Assembly (NCBI RefSeq): GCF_023065955.2
Contig: NW_026622786.1
Location: forward strand, 41,898,938-41,962,937
Direction of reading: 5' to 3'
DNA length: 64,000 nucleotides
Origin: Ursus arctos
Taxonomy: Eukaryota > Chordata > Mammalia > Carnivora > Ursidae
Translations under genes and position numbers: made by a program
The notes under the pieces: generated by a model
What the model was told of the DNA's origin: nothing
The model's input: the letters and a program-made list of their open reading frames with translations, nothing else
The model's database searches: none
In this document: positions 46,225 to 57,082 of the stretch, piece by piece
How the letters are laid out: the number at the start of each line of letters is the position of its first letter
Position numbering within the stretch: position 1 is the stretch's first letter

Positions 46225-46390
46225 TAACAAGCTCACTTAGCTTAGAAACCAGAAGATCCAAGTTTGAATAACATCCCAGATATTTTCTTGCTAAGTATGT
46301 GACCTTATGCCAAGGCCCAATCACTTTTTGCCTCAGCTCCTTGCTTAACTGTTTGTAACTGGTATCACCAATACCTATTTGTTAAGCATG
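46225..46390 (+). repeat. MIR
   Basis: 'gaagatccaagtttgaataa', 'gtatgtgaccttatgcc', 'tgcctcagctccttgc' mark a sense MIR. Confidence 0.7.
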
Positions 46391-46394
46391 GACC

Positions 46395-46690
46395 ATGTAC
46401 CATGTAATCTGGTGAGTTTATATATGAACTCCAGTTTTTACAACCCTTCAAGGTAGACGTTCATATCTGGGTTTCGTTCTTTTTATTTTTTGATTGTTTT
46501 TCAAGATTTGTATTTTTAAGTAATCTCCACACCCAACGTGGGGCTACAACTCACCACCCAGAGATCAAAAGTCACAGGCTCTACCAACTGAGTTAGCCGG
46601 GCACCCCCTTTCTCCTCTGTTTTATACATGGCTGAGATTGAGGGAAGTTAAACCTGTTCAAAGCCACACAGACAGTAAGTGGTAGAACCT
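46395..46690 (-). repeat. MIR, antisense, split by a SINE
   Basis: The left part is 46395-46475 ('acaacccttcaaggtagac'). The right part is 46608-46690 ('gctgagattgagggaag', 'caaagccacacagacagtaa'). Both are antisense MIR. Confidence 0.65.
46500..46607 (-). repeat. short old can-SINE, antisense, inside MIR
   Basis: 'aagtaatctccacacccaac', 'gtggggctacaactcacc', 'ctgagttagccgggcacccc'. Confidence 0.85.
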
Positions 46691-47689
46691 GGATTCACAT
46701 CCAGGCTTAGGTGTCTCCAAATCCTGTCCTTAGCTACCCAGTGAACTACATGCCACCTGCCTCTCCTAGGGGGAAAAAAAATACTAATAAAAAAGGACAT
46801 TATTCCCGTGAAAGTGTTTTTTAATTGAAATGTCCTGTATGAACATGAAATACTGTTACTATTCCAGGTCAATATAAATAATTCACAAAATCGGTTTGTG
46901 ATTTGCCCCTCAGTGCCTGGGAACCCTGAAAGAACAAAAGGTTACACTTCAAGCTCTTTTCCATCTCTTGGAATTTTGCCGCGACCTCAATTTTACTTGA
47001 GCAGACCTTATAACATTAAAGAACAAAAATCCAAGTGCAGCTCTGTGCCATTCAAAGACAGCTCTCTGCACTCCCTGGAGTCCAGGGCAACAGCTCACGC
47101 TTTTCCTTGAAATGTGGACAAAATACTTCCTTGGGCTAACTTCTCTTAGATCTGCAGTTCGCTCGTGTAAGCATAAATAAAGTAGTCCCACAAACATCCA
47201 CATAAACTAGTGCTTTCTACATCACGCCCACAGCAAACTCCAGTTCCAGGCACGCATGCAATCTAATTAATGCGAAGTTCAGCCCCTTTTAAAGGACAGG
47301 ATGTAAAATTTAGAGCCGATTTTCCCTCTTTGAAAGTTGTTAACTAAATCCCATAGCGTTAGATATAATTCTCTTCCGTTAGGCACCTTTGGTATAATCT
47401 TCTTGGGAATACCACCAAAGGGACGCTGGTGTTTGGCGCGAGACATCTGACGGGCTAAGTGGACCCCAGCTTGCTATCACCTGGCAGGCACTTTTCTCGC
47501 TCTTCCTTACTCTGGGAGATGCTCAGCGTGACCCTCTCCACCGAGCAGAGGAAGGAGAGCAAAGTCCAGATGAAGTGGAGGGTGTTAACTTGCCCAGTCA
47601 GATCTCCACTCTGGGGAGGCTCCCAGGCAAGTAAAGCATACTCATTTGCATGAGGAAGAAAAGTCGCCCCCGGTTTCCCAGAAGCCAGG
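46691..47689. other. start of intron 1, no recognised repeat
   Basis: Largely repeat-free sequence next to the promoter region, which is often where intron-borne regulatory sites lie. No motif is clear enough to annotate. Confidence 0.4.
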
Positions 47690-47957
47690 AGCCTCGGGAA
47701 CGCGACTTTTTCGGGACCCGGACTTACCTTTCCCCTCCTCACTTCGCCCGGGGCGCTGCAAACAGACTCGACGCCGCCTCGGACCTGGGACTCAGCGCCA
47801 CTGACCCCTGCCAGCCCCCGCCAATTTAAGCCGGCCCGGCCCTTGGGCTAGGCGGGGGGCGCGCGAGAGGAGGGGGCGGGAGCCGCACGAGGGGGGCGGG
47901 CTCGCGAGAGGAGGGGCGGGCGCGCGCGCCAGGCTGAGCTGAGCACCTATCCCCTAC

Positions 47958-48197
47958 CTCAGACTCCGAGATCTCAAACACTCCCGCGATCTTGGCGTAG
48001 AGCTCCCGGATGCTGGTGAAATCCTCCACTCGGCCCGTGGGGCTGCCGTGGGCTAGCTGCGTGTAGAAAACAGGCTTACGTGTGGGAGGCGGGGGGTCCG
48101 GGAGGCTGTCGCCGCCCGCGCCCCGCTGCTCGACCTTCACCAGCTGGGCGGCCTCCTTGGACTTGGCTTTCATCTTTCTCCGCAAGCCCAGGGGCAT
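47958..48197 (-). CDS. GIPC2: GIPC2 exon 1 (start codon, GH1 region)
   Basis: First coding exon of GIPC2, 240 nt or 80 codons. The ATG at 48197-48195 has A at -3 (CAAC ATG CC) and gives MPLGLRRKMKAKSKEAAQLV. The charged start is followed by a Gly/Pro-rich linker (residues 26-40) and then KPVFYTQLAHGSPTGRVEDF, the beginning of the GIPC homology 1 region. It ends AGVFEISESE and the donor GAG|GTAGGG, in phase 0 to exon 2. GH1 regions of this family mediate dimerisation and autoinhibition. The MPL start and the KAKSKE run favour GIPC2 over its paralogues. The reading frame stays open upstream of this ATG, but I found no earlier in-frame ATG close by, so this start is preferred. Confidence 0.95.
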
Positions 48198-48314
48198 GTT
48201 GCCTGGCTGAGGGCGGAGGCCCACCTGCACTGCCGACCGCCTCCTCTCCCGCTGGATGTCGCGGACTTTGCGCTCTTGCCCCGGGGCTGCGCGCAGGTAA
48301 ATGCAGCCGCTGGG

Positions 48315-48319
48315 CCAAT
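48315..48319 (+). promoter_or_regulatory. CCAAT box (inverted relative to GIPC2)
   Basis: gccaatggc reads as ATTGGC on the gene strand, about 120 bp upstream of the ATG. This is the usual form of an NF-Y site in CpG-island promoters. Suggestive only. Confidence 0.45.
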
Positions 48320-48499
48320 GGCAGAGGTGCTTCCGCCTGGCCGCGCCGGGTCAGGGCCCCCCTCCTCTGCTGCGAAGAGAGGCACCTGGACCGCAGCGGC
48401 CACCTGCCCGCCCTCCGGGGAGAGGAAAAGTTGGGCTCATTCCCGCATCTAATCTCCCCGGGTTCTCTCCCCGCCTTTAAAAAAAAAAAAAAAAGGTCT

Positions 48500-49014
48500 C
48501 GATGTCCGTAAAAGCCTTGAGATGCTGAAGCTAGAGAACAACACGTCTAGAACACAAACGCGGTGGCTTTTCTGGTGCTTTTCACTGATCTGAGGTAGGC
48601 ACTCACACAGGATTGGGCCACCGGGAATAGGGATTTAGGTAGAAGTCAGCCTTCGTCAGCCTTCTCTGCGCCTCACCCTGGGAAAGTTTTGAGTTTGGTG
48701 CCGCTTCAATTCATAGACGCTCTAAGCCGGCCCTAAGCGCCTCTCAGTAACCCTTTTTACTCGCTGTGGGCAGTTGTCTCTCCCAAATGTTCAGCGCTCT
48801 CCCCAAGTCATGTGCAACACCCCCAACCTTCTTGGTCCCTGTAGAGGACCCTGCCCCTTATTCTACAGAGAAAATCGAAGCCATTCCGTTCAGTGTGTGA
48901 GCTCCCTCAATTCCCCACCCCTCTGTATAACGATACCCACCTCCCGTCTCCCAACTCCGAAGAAATCTTTCAGTTTGACCCTTGCACTGATCTTTTCACT
49001 CTTCTAGGATCTCT
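48500..49014. other. upstream flank of GIPC2, no recognised feature
   Basis: Moderate GC content just outside the CpG island. Nothing recognised. Confidence 0.4.
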
Positions 49015-49087
49015 TTTTTTTTAATTCCAGTATAATTAACGTATAGTGTTACGTTTCAGGTGTACAATATAGTGATTCAACGATTGT
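49015..49087 (-). mobile_element. 73-bp L1 3'-end insertion
   Basis: T-run, 'ttaattccagtataattaac', 'caggtgtacaatatagtg'. Flanked by taggatctct (49005-49014 and 49088-49097), so it is a complete, extremely 5'-truncated insertion. Confidence 0.8.
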
Positions 49088-49299
49088 TAGGATCTCTATT
49101 TTTAAGCTACCTGTTGGCTCTTGCCTTTCTCCCCATCTGGTGCCACTCACTGGGGGGTCGGAAGCCCAAATCTTTTTCGACTGTTTTCAAGTACTACCTT
49201 TGCAGTGGCCTCTAGCTACATCTGCACAACAAAGCAAAAATAATCTTGAATTATAGGCTGCTTTTCCTCACTTCCCCCTTTGCTCTTAGGCTCACTGTG

Positions 49300-49830
49300 A
49301 TCAGACTTTGCCCCCACACTCCACTGAAATTGCTTGTGCTCTGATCTATTCTTAATCCTCAGATATGATTAACTCTTTTCAGTCGTTATCCTACTTGACC
49401 TTTCAGAGTATCTGACTGCACTGACCATTTCATTCTTAAAACATGCCTCTGTTTTGACTTACCTCTCTCCCTGTTAGCTAACTGCTACTTTCCAGGAACT
49501 GTTTTCTCTAAGGCTATTATTTTTCTTGGCCACTTCTCTTACTCTGCATGCTCTCCCTGAATGACCACATCTGTTCTCTTGGTTCCAGCAGATGTTGTTG
49601 ACCTCTAAATTTATATCTGCAGCTCAGTCTACCACAAAGAAAATGTACTGCAAGACACTCAAAATGAGATTTTATAAACTCATCCTTTTCACTCAAAGCA
49701 TTTTTTTTTTACTCCTGAGTTCAGAAATAGGATAATGTACTCAGTAACCCAAACCAGACATCTTTGAGTTATCATATCAAACTTTTTCCCCATCTCTCAC
49801 ATCAATTCAGTCCTAAAAATCCATGTTTCT
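49300..49830 (+). repeat. L2, internal to 3' region
   Basis: L2 blocks in sense: 'ctgttctcttggttccagca', 'tgacctctaaatttatatct', 'gcagctcagtctacc', and near 49800 'tctcacatcaattcagtcc'. Confidence 0.6.
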
Positions 49831-49834
49831 CAAA

Positions 49835-51230
49835 TTAAGGTTAGCAGATGTCCTGTGGGAGGGGAGGAGGGGATCTATTAATTCTTTAGGATAGTTTTAA
49901 TATTTTTGTTTTATGTTATGTTCCATGACTTAAAAATTAGTATAAACATATTCCAGTTCATATGAGCTTTAAAAATCAATATAAACATATTCTGGTTCAT
50001 ACTCCCTGAAAATGGAATACTGCGACAGGATCTCAGAGCTTGAATTTGCCTTTGTGTTTATGATTGCTATAGCACCAAATAATATTACTTGGTTTTGTGC
50101 TGAGAAGAGTAGAGAAAACCTAATGTATAAATAATGCATTCCTATCAAGTGAACGCCAAATAACTTCACAAAATATTGTATGAATGAAAAGCTCGCTGAA
50201 GTTTGATTAAAGTAGGAAGAGAAGTGAGGGTATGTGGTAGGGTATGTGGCAGGTATATTTTCAATATCCAAGCAGTGCGAGGGAAAACAAGAAGGTGTGA
50301 AATTAAGAAAAACTTCAAAGAACGCTTTTAAATAAAAGTGTCAAATAAAATATCAAAGAGAGCAAAAGTATTGGCCTATGGTGGAAAGGTTGGATTCTAC
50401 AGCCTTTCAATTACCTTTAATTTCTAAATTCTATCTTTCTTTGCCTTGAGGCTTACATTAACTTCACTTTCATGGACAATCTCGCTTAAGGAACCAGCTG
50501 TATTAGCCATAGTCCCAGAAGAAAATAGATGGTACACTCAAATTAAGAATATTTGGTGATGGTTTGACAAAGGGACTGGGCAGGTGGTGGTCAAGATATA
50601 CTCATAACACATAGTATTGTATCCCAGGGCCATTTCTATCCCAAAGTCCAAAGTAGTGAGGAATTAAAAAGTTCTGTAGACAAAAACACCTTGAGAGGAC
50701 CTGTGACTTTTGTTTGAAGGAAGTTTCTAGCCAGAGGCAAACCAGAAGAAAAGCAGCTGAGGAAAGGAACAGCCTGACCCAATATTCTTAGACCTGAGCA
50801 AAAGGAGCCCCTGTTCCAGCCCTCCTCCAGAGGCACAAAACCCTACAAGGTATGGAGTCCACAGAGTCAAGGGGCTGTGGCCATCTGCAAGTCATGCTGT
50901 CCCTTCTAGACCATGCTCTGGATACCCAGGATCCTGGATTTCTCTGCCAAGGTGGCCCCAAGTCTCCTTCCAGAAACTGTGTAGGCTTTCCTAAGGTACA
51001 GGCAGCCAGTACTGCTGGTGGGCACAACCTGCCTGAGGGTAGTCAATGAGCAGCTCTTTGCCAAGGAAAGTCAGTGGGAGGAGGCGAAACTGGGTAAGAA
51101 AATAATAGGTAGACTGCAGGGAGAGACCCGTTTCTCCCCATGTTCCTAATTTCTAGTGTCAAACTCTGATGAACTGAGGAACTCTAAATTTGTACTTCAC
51201 CTTTTGGATCATTGTGAAAAAATATTGGTT
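49835..51230. other. upstream flank, no recognised feature
   Basis: About 1.4 kb with no recognised repeat or gene. 50640-51050 is less AT-rich and is open on both strands for 65-80 codons, without family resemblance. Confidence 0.4.
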
Positions 51231-51246
51231 AAAATAGAAGGATAGA

Positions 51247-51436
51247 GGGGCGCCTGGGTGGTGCAGTCAGTTAAGCATCCGACTCTTGGTTTCAGCACAC
51301 GTTGTGATCTCAGGGTCATGAGATCAAGCCCCACATAGGGCTCTGCGCTCAGTAGAGTCTGGTTGAGATTCTCTCTCCCTCTCCCTGCCCTTTCTGATCA
51401 TGCTCTCTCTCTAAAATGAGTAAGTCTTCTTAAAAA
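51247..51436 (+). mobile_element. can-SINE
   Basis: Full-length with a perfect 16-bp duplication (aaaatagaaggataga at 51231-51246 and 51437-51452). Confidence 0.93.
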
Positions 51437-51452
51437 AAAATAGAAGGATAGA

Positions 51453-52015
51453 TCATATATTATTTGACAATTTGTTTTTTAAGCAATTAGTTTTCAATGG
51501 TTAAGATATGGTATCTGGGCCTCCATTTGTACTCTTGCCCTAAGCCCCACAAATTTGCCTACCCTGACCTCATTCTCCTCCCTCCCTCAGATCACCTATT
51601 CTGAGTCAACACTAAATCAGATGCCAGAGGAAAGAAAGTCTTTGTTGATATGTCCCAGGCTACAGATGCCACCGGGAAAAAATTTTAAAAATGAAAGTCA
51701 ATCTAGAGAGACTGGCACACCAGCCCACCTAATCCCTCACTTTCCTGAATTCCTAAAGTACAATCTAATGTTCTAGAAATAGCTCTTTACAAGAGTATTG
51801 TATTTGCATAGATGCTGACTTTTTCACATATGGTAAATTCTCTACATACCACACAGTTCCTTGATGGTAGAAACCATGTTTTGTATTCCTCTTTAGTATC
51901 CTCTCCGGATTCTCACATATTGTTAGGTATATAACAGATATCAGTAAATATGACTGATAAAATAAATTGACCTTACTACCTAAAATAAGTGAATTAACTT
52001 CAATTAATCAAAAGT
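51453..52015. other. upstream flank, no recognised feature
   Basis: 51850-51960 has faint L2-end character ('ttgatggtagaaaccatg'). Nothing firm. Confidence 0.35.
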
Positions 52016-52032
52016 ATAAAGTCTGCACTTTA

Positions 52033-52239
52033 TGGGGTGCCTGGGTGACTCAGTCAGTTAAGCATCTGCCTCCAGCTCAGGTCATGATCTCAGCGTCCTG
52101 GGATCGAGTCCCACATTGGGCTCCCTGCTCAGCGGGGAGACTGCCTCTCCCTCTCCCTCTGCTGCCCCCCCCCCACCCCCGCTTGTGTTCTCTCCCTCAC
52201 TGTCAAGTAAATAAATAAAAAAATCTTAAAAAAAAACAA
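52033..52239 (+). mobile_element. can-SINE, young
   Basis: Full-length with a perfect 17-bp duplication (ataaagtctgcacttta at 52016-52032 and 52240-52256), the longest perfect one seen here. Confidence 0.95.
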
Positions 52240-52256
52240 ATAAAGTCTGCACTTTA

Positions 52257-53289
52257 CATTAAGACTTACAGTTCAACCCAGGTTATTGATCTACAGTATT
52301 TCCATTCAGTAGCATTTGGCATTTCTAACAGCTTAAAAATATCAACTATAAAATCAAATATGAATGAGTCATAAAAAATTCTAAGATTAAATTAACAACC
52401 TTAAAGGCCTGCCAAAAGCAATAATATTAACTTGTTTATAAGAAAACATGTAGTCATCAAATGAATCAGAGATAAGTTTGCTAATTTGTTTTGCTCAGCA
52501 AATATAGCCTCTAATTACAACATGTAAGATTAGGTATGCTGAAGAACCATACACTGTCCACCCCTCCCCAGCAATGTCCCCTCCCCCATTCCAGTTATAT
52601 ATGTGTCCAGTAAGCAAATACTTGAGAGAAAATAAACAGGATTTGTTAAGCCATATGCAGTTTTCCCTGGAACTAAAGATAGCATGCTTTATAGTTGCGT
52701 GGCAACAATGAACAACTAAAGATGACAAGTGGGCAAGGAAATAACTCTTATGTAGCTGAAATTCAAGTAAATTTTGTTAGGAATAATTGGAAATAGAGAA
52801 CTAGAAAGTGGGAAGAGGAAAAAGAGGTAAAGTGATACAGTGGGAAGAATAAAGTTAGTAATCAATAATAAGTAAGTGTTCACTGAGCACCTACTGTGTG
52901 TCTGGCTTAATACCCAGTAATTTTTGTTTTGTTTTGTTTAGCTAAATTGGTCATATTTTTTCTAGTGATTATTTGCTGTTTCTCATACATTAATTTGGAA
53001 CTCGCAACTTGGCTAAATAAGTTAATGTGAATTAAAACTTTAAGTAAACAGCATACCCTGAGACCCACAGGATAAGACATAAAGTTAGGATAACATCTAT
53101 TTCATATCTCTCAGAGTCACTGCAAAACTATGAGAAGGAAAACAGTGCTCTAAGTGAATTTATGAAAGATAAATGCCTCAGGGATTCAGAGGGGGGCGTT
53201 AATACCCTTAAAGGGGCTTCAAGGATATCAGTAGGACTAGCTACAGTGGGTACTTAGTGTGCGTATGAATTATGAGTGATGGAGGAGAC
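52257..53289. other. upstream flank, no recognised feature
   Basis: Nothing recognised on either strand. Confidence 0.4.
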
Positions 53290-53420
53290 AGTTATCTAAA
53301 ATGCAGATGTCCAGGCTCCATCCTAAGATACTCTGATTCATCAGGGATGGGCTCCAGCAATCCACATTTTCTCATATCTACCCCCACATAATTCTCATAC
53401 AGGTAATCTGCAGAGCATAT
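53290..53420 (+). repeat. MER5-type fragment
   Basis: 'ccaggctccatcctaagata', 'ctctgattcatcaggg', 'ccagcaatccacatttt', 'tctgcagagca' match the MER5A interior. Terminal repeats are missing. Confidence 0.6.
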
Positions 53421-54408
53421 TATATGAGTAGATGACAGCAGACATTACATCTTGGAGGAGCTGGGCAACAGAAAGGAGCATGGAGAAGGATAAGGCCATT
53501 CTAGGTGGGTACTCGATTACAAATTGTTTCAGTAGGGTCGTCTTTCCTGTACGTGATCAAACATAATTCTTTGGAGGTCTTAATTTATTGACTTTTACTA
53601 TTTTTCAGTAACATTTCCTTACACAAGTAAAATGATGAATGAGAATGTTTGTGCACTTGGTAGCACAGTATTTTATATACATTATCTTGTCCAGGGGTAC
53701 TTGGAAGAAGCCCTCAGGCATGGAGTCCAAATTACTCTGCATCACCAAGGTTATGGTAAATAAAACAGTGGAAAAAAGCAAGAACAGATGTGAATGGTAA
53801 GCTAATTTAACAAATTCTATAATAACATACATATGGAAGAGCTGCATGGAACTTAGCAGCCACATACAAAAGTCATGTATTTTACTCATTTAAGAACTAT
53901 ATACAAAACTGAAAATAGTAGGAGTAATTAGTTGACACACAAGCCTTTGAGGACTCTTTCAGAGTTGGGCAAATAATTTCTTTCATACAGAACCCAAAAG
54001 AGTAGACAGAGTAAAACATACCTTCAGTAAAAGCAGTAACCTAAATAATCTTTTGAAAATAATTATTATGGTAGTTTTAAGATCAAGAGATAGTAAAAAC
54101 AAAAAGATATGATTTCTCTAAGGAAAAATATCTCACCTAGGAGTAGAAATTCTGGAGTAATTACATTACATCTCAAAAATATGAATGCTACAATCCATTC
54201 ACTGCTGGAAAAATGTGAAAGATTGTCAGCACCTGAGAGTCATTAGCTGGTGATGAGATAATTGTCTCCAACTGTTCCATTTTTAAACTTATACATGGAA
54301 GTGATAGTTTCTCAAACATGGCCAAGCATTTTTCATTTTGTTCATTGATTTCATTGGAAAAATTATACTAATAAATATTATCCAAATATTTTGCCACAGT
54401 TGTTCATT
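53421..54408. other. upstream flank, no recognised feature
   Basis: AT-rich, nothing recognised. Confidence 0.4.
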
Positions 54409-54424
54409 AAAATTAGAACACTGA

Positions 54425-54642
54425 GGGGCACCTGGGTGGCTCAGTCGTTAAGCATCTGCCTTCGGGTCAGGGCGTGATCCCAGGGTCCTGGGATCAAGCC
54501 CCACATCAGGCTCCTCCGTTGGGAGCCTGCTTCTTCCTCTCCCACTCCCCCTGCTCTGTTCCCTCTCTCACTGGCTGTCCCTCTCTCTGTTAAATGAATA
54601 AATAAAATCTTTAAAAATAAATAAATTAATTAAAAATAAAAT
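54425..54642 (+). mobile_element. SINEC_Ame-type can-SINE, young
   Basis: Near-consensus with a long A/T-rich tail and a perfect 16-bp duplication (aaaattagaacactga at 54409-54424 and 54643-54658). Confidence 0.94.
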
Positions 54643-54658
54643 AAAATTAGAACACTGA

Positions 54659-55029
54659 ATTTACCCAGAAAGTTTTTTAAATTAAGAATTTGATCTGTTA
54701 ACTAATCATTATAACCTCAGTCATGTAAGATAACATAATTCAGGTTTTGCGATAATTTTATAATAGAGACAGGGCTGAAGTTTATATCTGCCAAGCAGGA
54801 TGCAGAGAATGTTGATTAGCATGGCATAAATATAACCCGAAAATCCAAATGGAATTTTTAAGTGGGCATCCTGCTTTCCACTTTCCTTTCAAAAGTCAAG
54901 TAAACAAATAAAAATGGTGAGAGTTTATATGTTTTTAAAAAGGACAAAATCAGCCATGAGGGAATGTTCTACAGAGATAGTATAATGTCCTATACTTTCC
55001 ACAACTGTTATAAATCAGGGAAGCTGTTC
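54659..55029. other. upstream flank, no recognised feature
   Basis: Nothing recognised. Confidence 0.4.
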
Positions 55030-55265
55030 AGGATACCAGTTAAGTGCATGAGTTTTACATTAAGAGAACTGATTGAAGTCATCATGCAATTTATTATATA
55101 ATAGTAGTCAACAATGATTTGGGGCAAATCTTTTCATCTCTCTTGGCTAATTTTTCATGCTTAAAGATATTTATTTCTTACAGTAAATAAGACGGTTACA
55201 TGAAATAACATCTGTAGATGAAGTGGCATTATATTCAGCACATAGTAAATAATTAAGAAATATTA
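55030..55265 (+). repeat. MIR, degraded
   Basis: 'ggggcaaatcttttcatctc' and, 60 bp later, 'tcagcacatagtaaataatt' with intermediate spacing as in MIR. Confidence 0.5.
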
Positions 55266-55742
55266 GTTATTATTACACAACAGATATTCATAATGAAAAT
55301 GAATGACATACTGTAAGATCCTGTAGTATCTTCTGAATCAAATATGTGTTCTGTGTTTGATAACAGTTTTCAAACAGCATATTTCATTGTACTCAGACTT
55401 TGAAAATAGGCTATCTGAACATGGTATATTTTAATTATTCGAAATAATCAGAACATTTTATTCCAAACATTTTGGATTAAGAAAAGTTGCTCTAAATTGT
55501 GAATATAAGTTATAAGAGAAATATTAAAAAACACTTGCAGTTCAATCATTTGAAAGTGTAACAGGAAATTTCACATTTGCCAATCACATTTTTATCTCCT
55601 CAAATCCTGAGGAGATAATAATAAAATTTATTAAATCAAATCCTGAACTACATTTACTTAGCAAATGAGTATTTCAGGTTGTAAACTATAGCAGAAAGTA
55701 ATCAAACAATCTTTATGATACATTGTATTTAATATTTAATTC
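55266..55742. other. upstream flank, no recognised feature
   Basis: AT-rich, nothing recognised. Confidence 0.4.
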
Positions 55743-55758
55743 AAAATAGTCTACTTCT

Positions 55759-55855
55759 GGAGCGTCTGATTGGTTCAGTTGGTAAAGCATGTGACTCTTG
55801 ATCTCAGGATTGTGAGTTCAAGCCCCACATTGAGTGTAGAGCTTACTTAAATATT
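55759..55855 (+). repeat. short can-SINE, host of an antisense SINE
   Basis: 'ggttcagttggtaaagcatg', 'attgtgagttcaagcccc', 'gtgtagagcttactt'. A perfect 16-bp duplication (aaaatagtctacttct at 55743-55758 and 56030-56045) encloses this SINE and the antisense piece that follows. Confidence 0.85.
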
Positions 55856-56029
55856 TTTTATTTTTTATTTATTTTTTTAAGATTATTTATTTATTTATTT
55901 GAGAGACAGAGAGTGAGCGAGAGAGAGAGCACAAGCTGGAGGAAGGGCAGAGGGAGAGGGAGAAGCAGGCTTCCCGCTGAGCAGAGAGCCTGATATGGGG
56001 CTGGATCCCAGGACTCTGGGATTTTTTAG
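55856..56029 (-). mobile_element. can-SINE, antisense, head missing
   Basis: (TTTA)n tail, 'gagagagcacaagctgg', 'gagggagaagcaggcttccc', 'ggctggatcccagga'. It stops before the SINE head, so it is 5'-truncated. It lies in the tail of the sense SINE, within the shared outer duplication. Confidence 0.8.
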
Positions 56030-56189
56030 AAAATAGTCTACTTCTTCGAAATTGCTTCTAGGATAAATAAACATAATTTCTTCTGTTTAAAAGCCTTTTG
56101 CATTATCTGCTTTCTTGGACATCTATCTTAAATAAAAATACTAAATAAGTTTTACAAAATGTCTACTATTTAAATTATTCAGCATAAAT

Positions 56190-56660
56190 TCACTCCAACA
56201 TTTATTGAGAAATTGTTTTGCATTAGGCCTTTCCTAAACATTGGGGAAGAAAAGTCAATTTCCAAGAAGACCCACTCTAGTGAGGAAGATTAACATAACT
56301 GTTAATTGTATAAGATGGAATATAATAAGCTCTGCAAGGAAAGAAACAGAATGAGGAAAAGATTGATTCTGATCAGAGAGATCAGGAATGTCTCACATCT
56401 GAGGTAGAGCTTGATTTTGACAGAAGATGAAATTAGAATGATACAAGGAACATATAAGGAGAAAAATTGGGGGGCTTTCTTCCCACAGAGGCCAAACATA
56501 AGTAGATGTGAATGACATATCTTACAAACTCGTCCCTAGGGTTAGAGTTTCAACATATATAATTAAAAAGCAGGTTGATACCAGACTATATATGGTCTTG
56601 AATACCAGGAAGAAGTTTGAATTTTATTTTGTGAGTAGCTGATAATAACCAATAATATGG
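56190..56660 (-). repeat. L2, antisense, degraded
   Basis: 'ccaacatttattgagaaatt', 'cactctagtgaggaagatta', 'gtagagcttgattttgaca', 'tgtgagtagctg': a worn antisense L2 3' region. Confidence 0.45.
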
Positions 56661-56679
56661 TTAATGCAGAACACCAGAC

Positions 56680-56785
56680 CAACAGTGAGTAAACCTAGTC
56701 TAAGCTCTACCACTAACTAGCTTGTGGGCATGTCATTTAACAGCTCTGGACACCAGTTTCCTCACTGGTTATTTTTTGTTTGTTT
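56680..56785 (+). repeat. MIR fragment
   Basis: 'agctctaccactaactagc', 'cattta acagctctgg' and 'accagtttcctcactgg' mark MIR. Confidence 0.7.
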
Positions 56786-56806
56786 GTTTGTTTGTTTGTT
56801 TGTTTG
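56774..56806. repeat. (TTTG)n microsatellite
   Basis: About eight TTTG units directly after the MIR fragment. Confidence 0.95.
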
Positions 56807-56871
56807 AAACAGAACTGAGAGTTGGATGGAACCACCTAAGGTTCCCTTAAGTATAAGGGTAATATAATTCT

Positions 56872-57069
56872 GGGGACACCTGGGTGGCTCAGCCGTTAAG
56901 CATCTGCCTTCAGCTCAGGTCATAATCCCAGGATCCTGGGATCGAGCCCCGCATTGGGCTCCCTGCTCAGCGGGAAGCCTTCTTCTCCCTCTCCTGCTCC
57001 CCCCGTTTGTGTTCCCTCTCTCATTGTCTCTCTCTGTCAAATAAATAAATAAAATCTTTAAAAAAAAAA
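56872..57069 (+). mobile_element. can-SINE, young
   Basis: Full-length with a perfect 13-bp duplication (gtaatataattct at 56859-56871 and 57070-57082). Confidence 0.93.
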
Positions 57070-57082
57070 GTAATATAATTCT

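Larger units (their letters stand above)
47690..48480. promoter_or_regulatory. CpG island and promoter region of GIPC2
   Basis: GC-rich block with frequent CpG, in sharp contrast to the AT-rich surroundings. It spans the 5' flank, exon 1 and the start of intron 1 of GIPC2. Several GC boxes (ggggcggg type) cluster at 47870-47925, just downstream of the exon 1 donor. No TATA box is evident, so a dispersed CpG-island promoter is likely. The transcription start is not defined by the sequence. Confidence 0.8.

Noticed and set aside
47826..48230. 134-codon minus-strand frame taken as a whole gene
   Set aside because: Its first 11 codons precede the ATG and its end runs past the GTAGGG donor into intron 1. 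Only the part at 47958-48197 is coding.
48080..48511. Long plus-strand frame across the GIPC2 exon 1 CpG island
   Set aside because: It is antisense to a proven exon, and GC-rich DNA has few stops. Its composition (Pro, Arg, Gly, Ala) is typical of such shadows.
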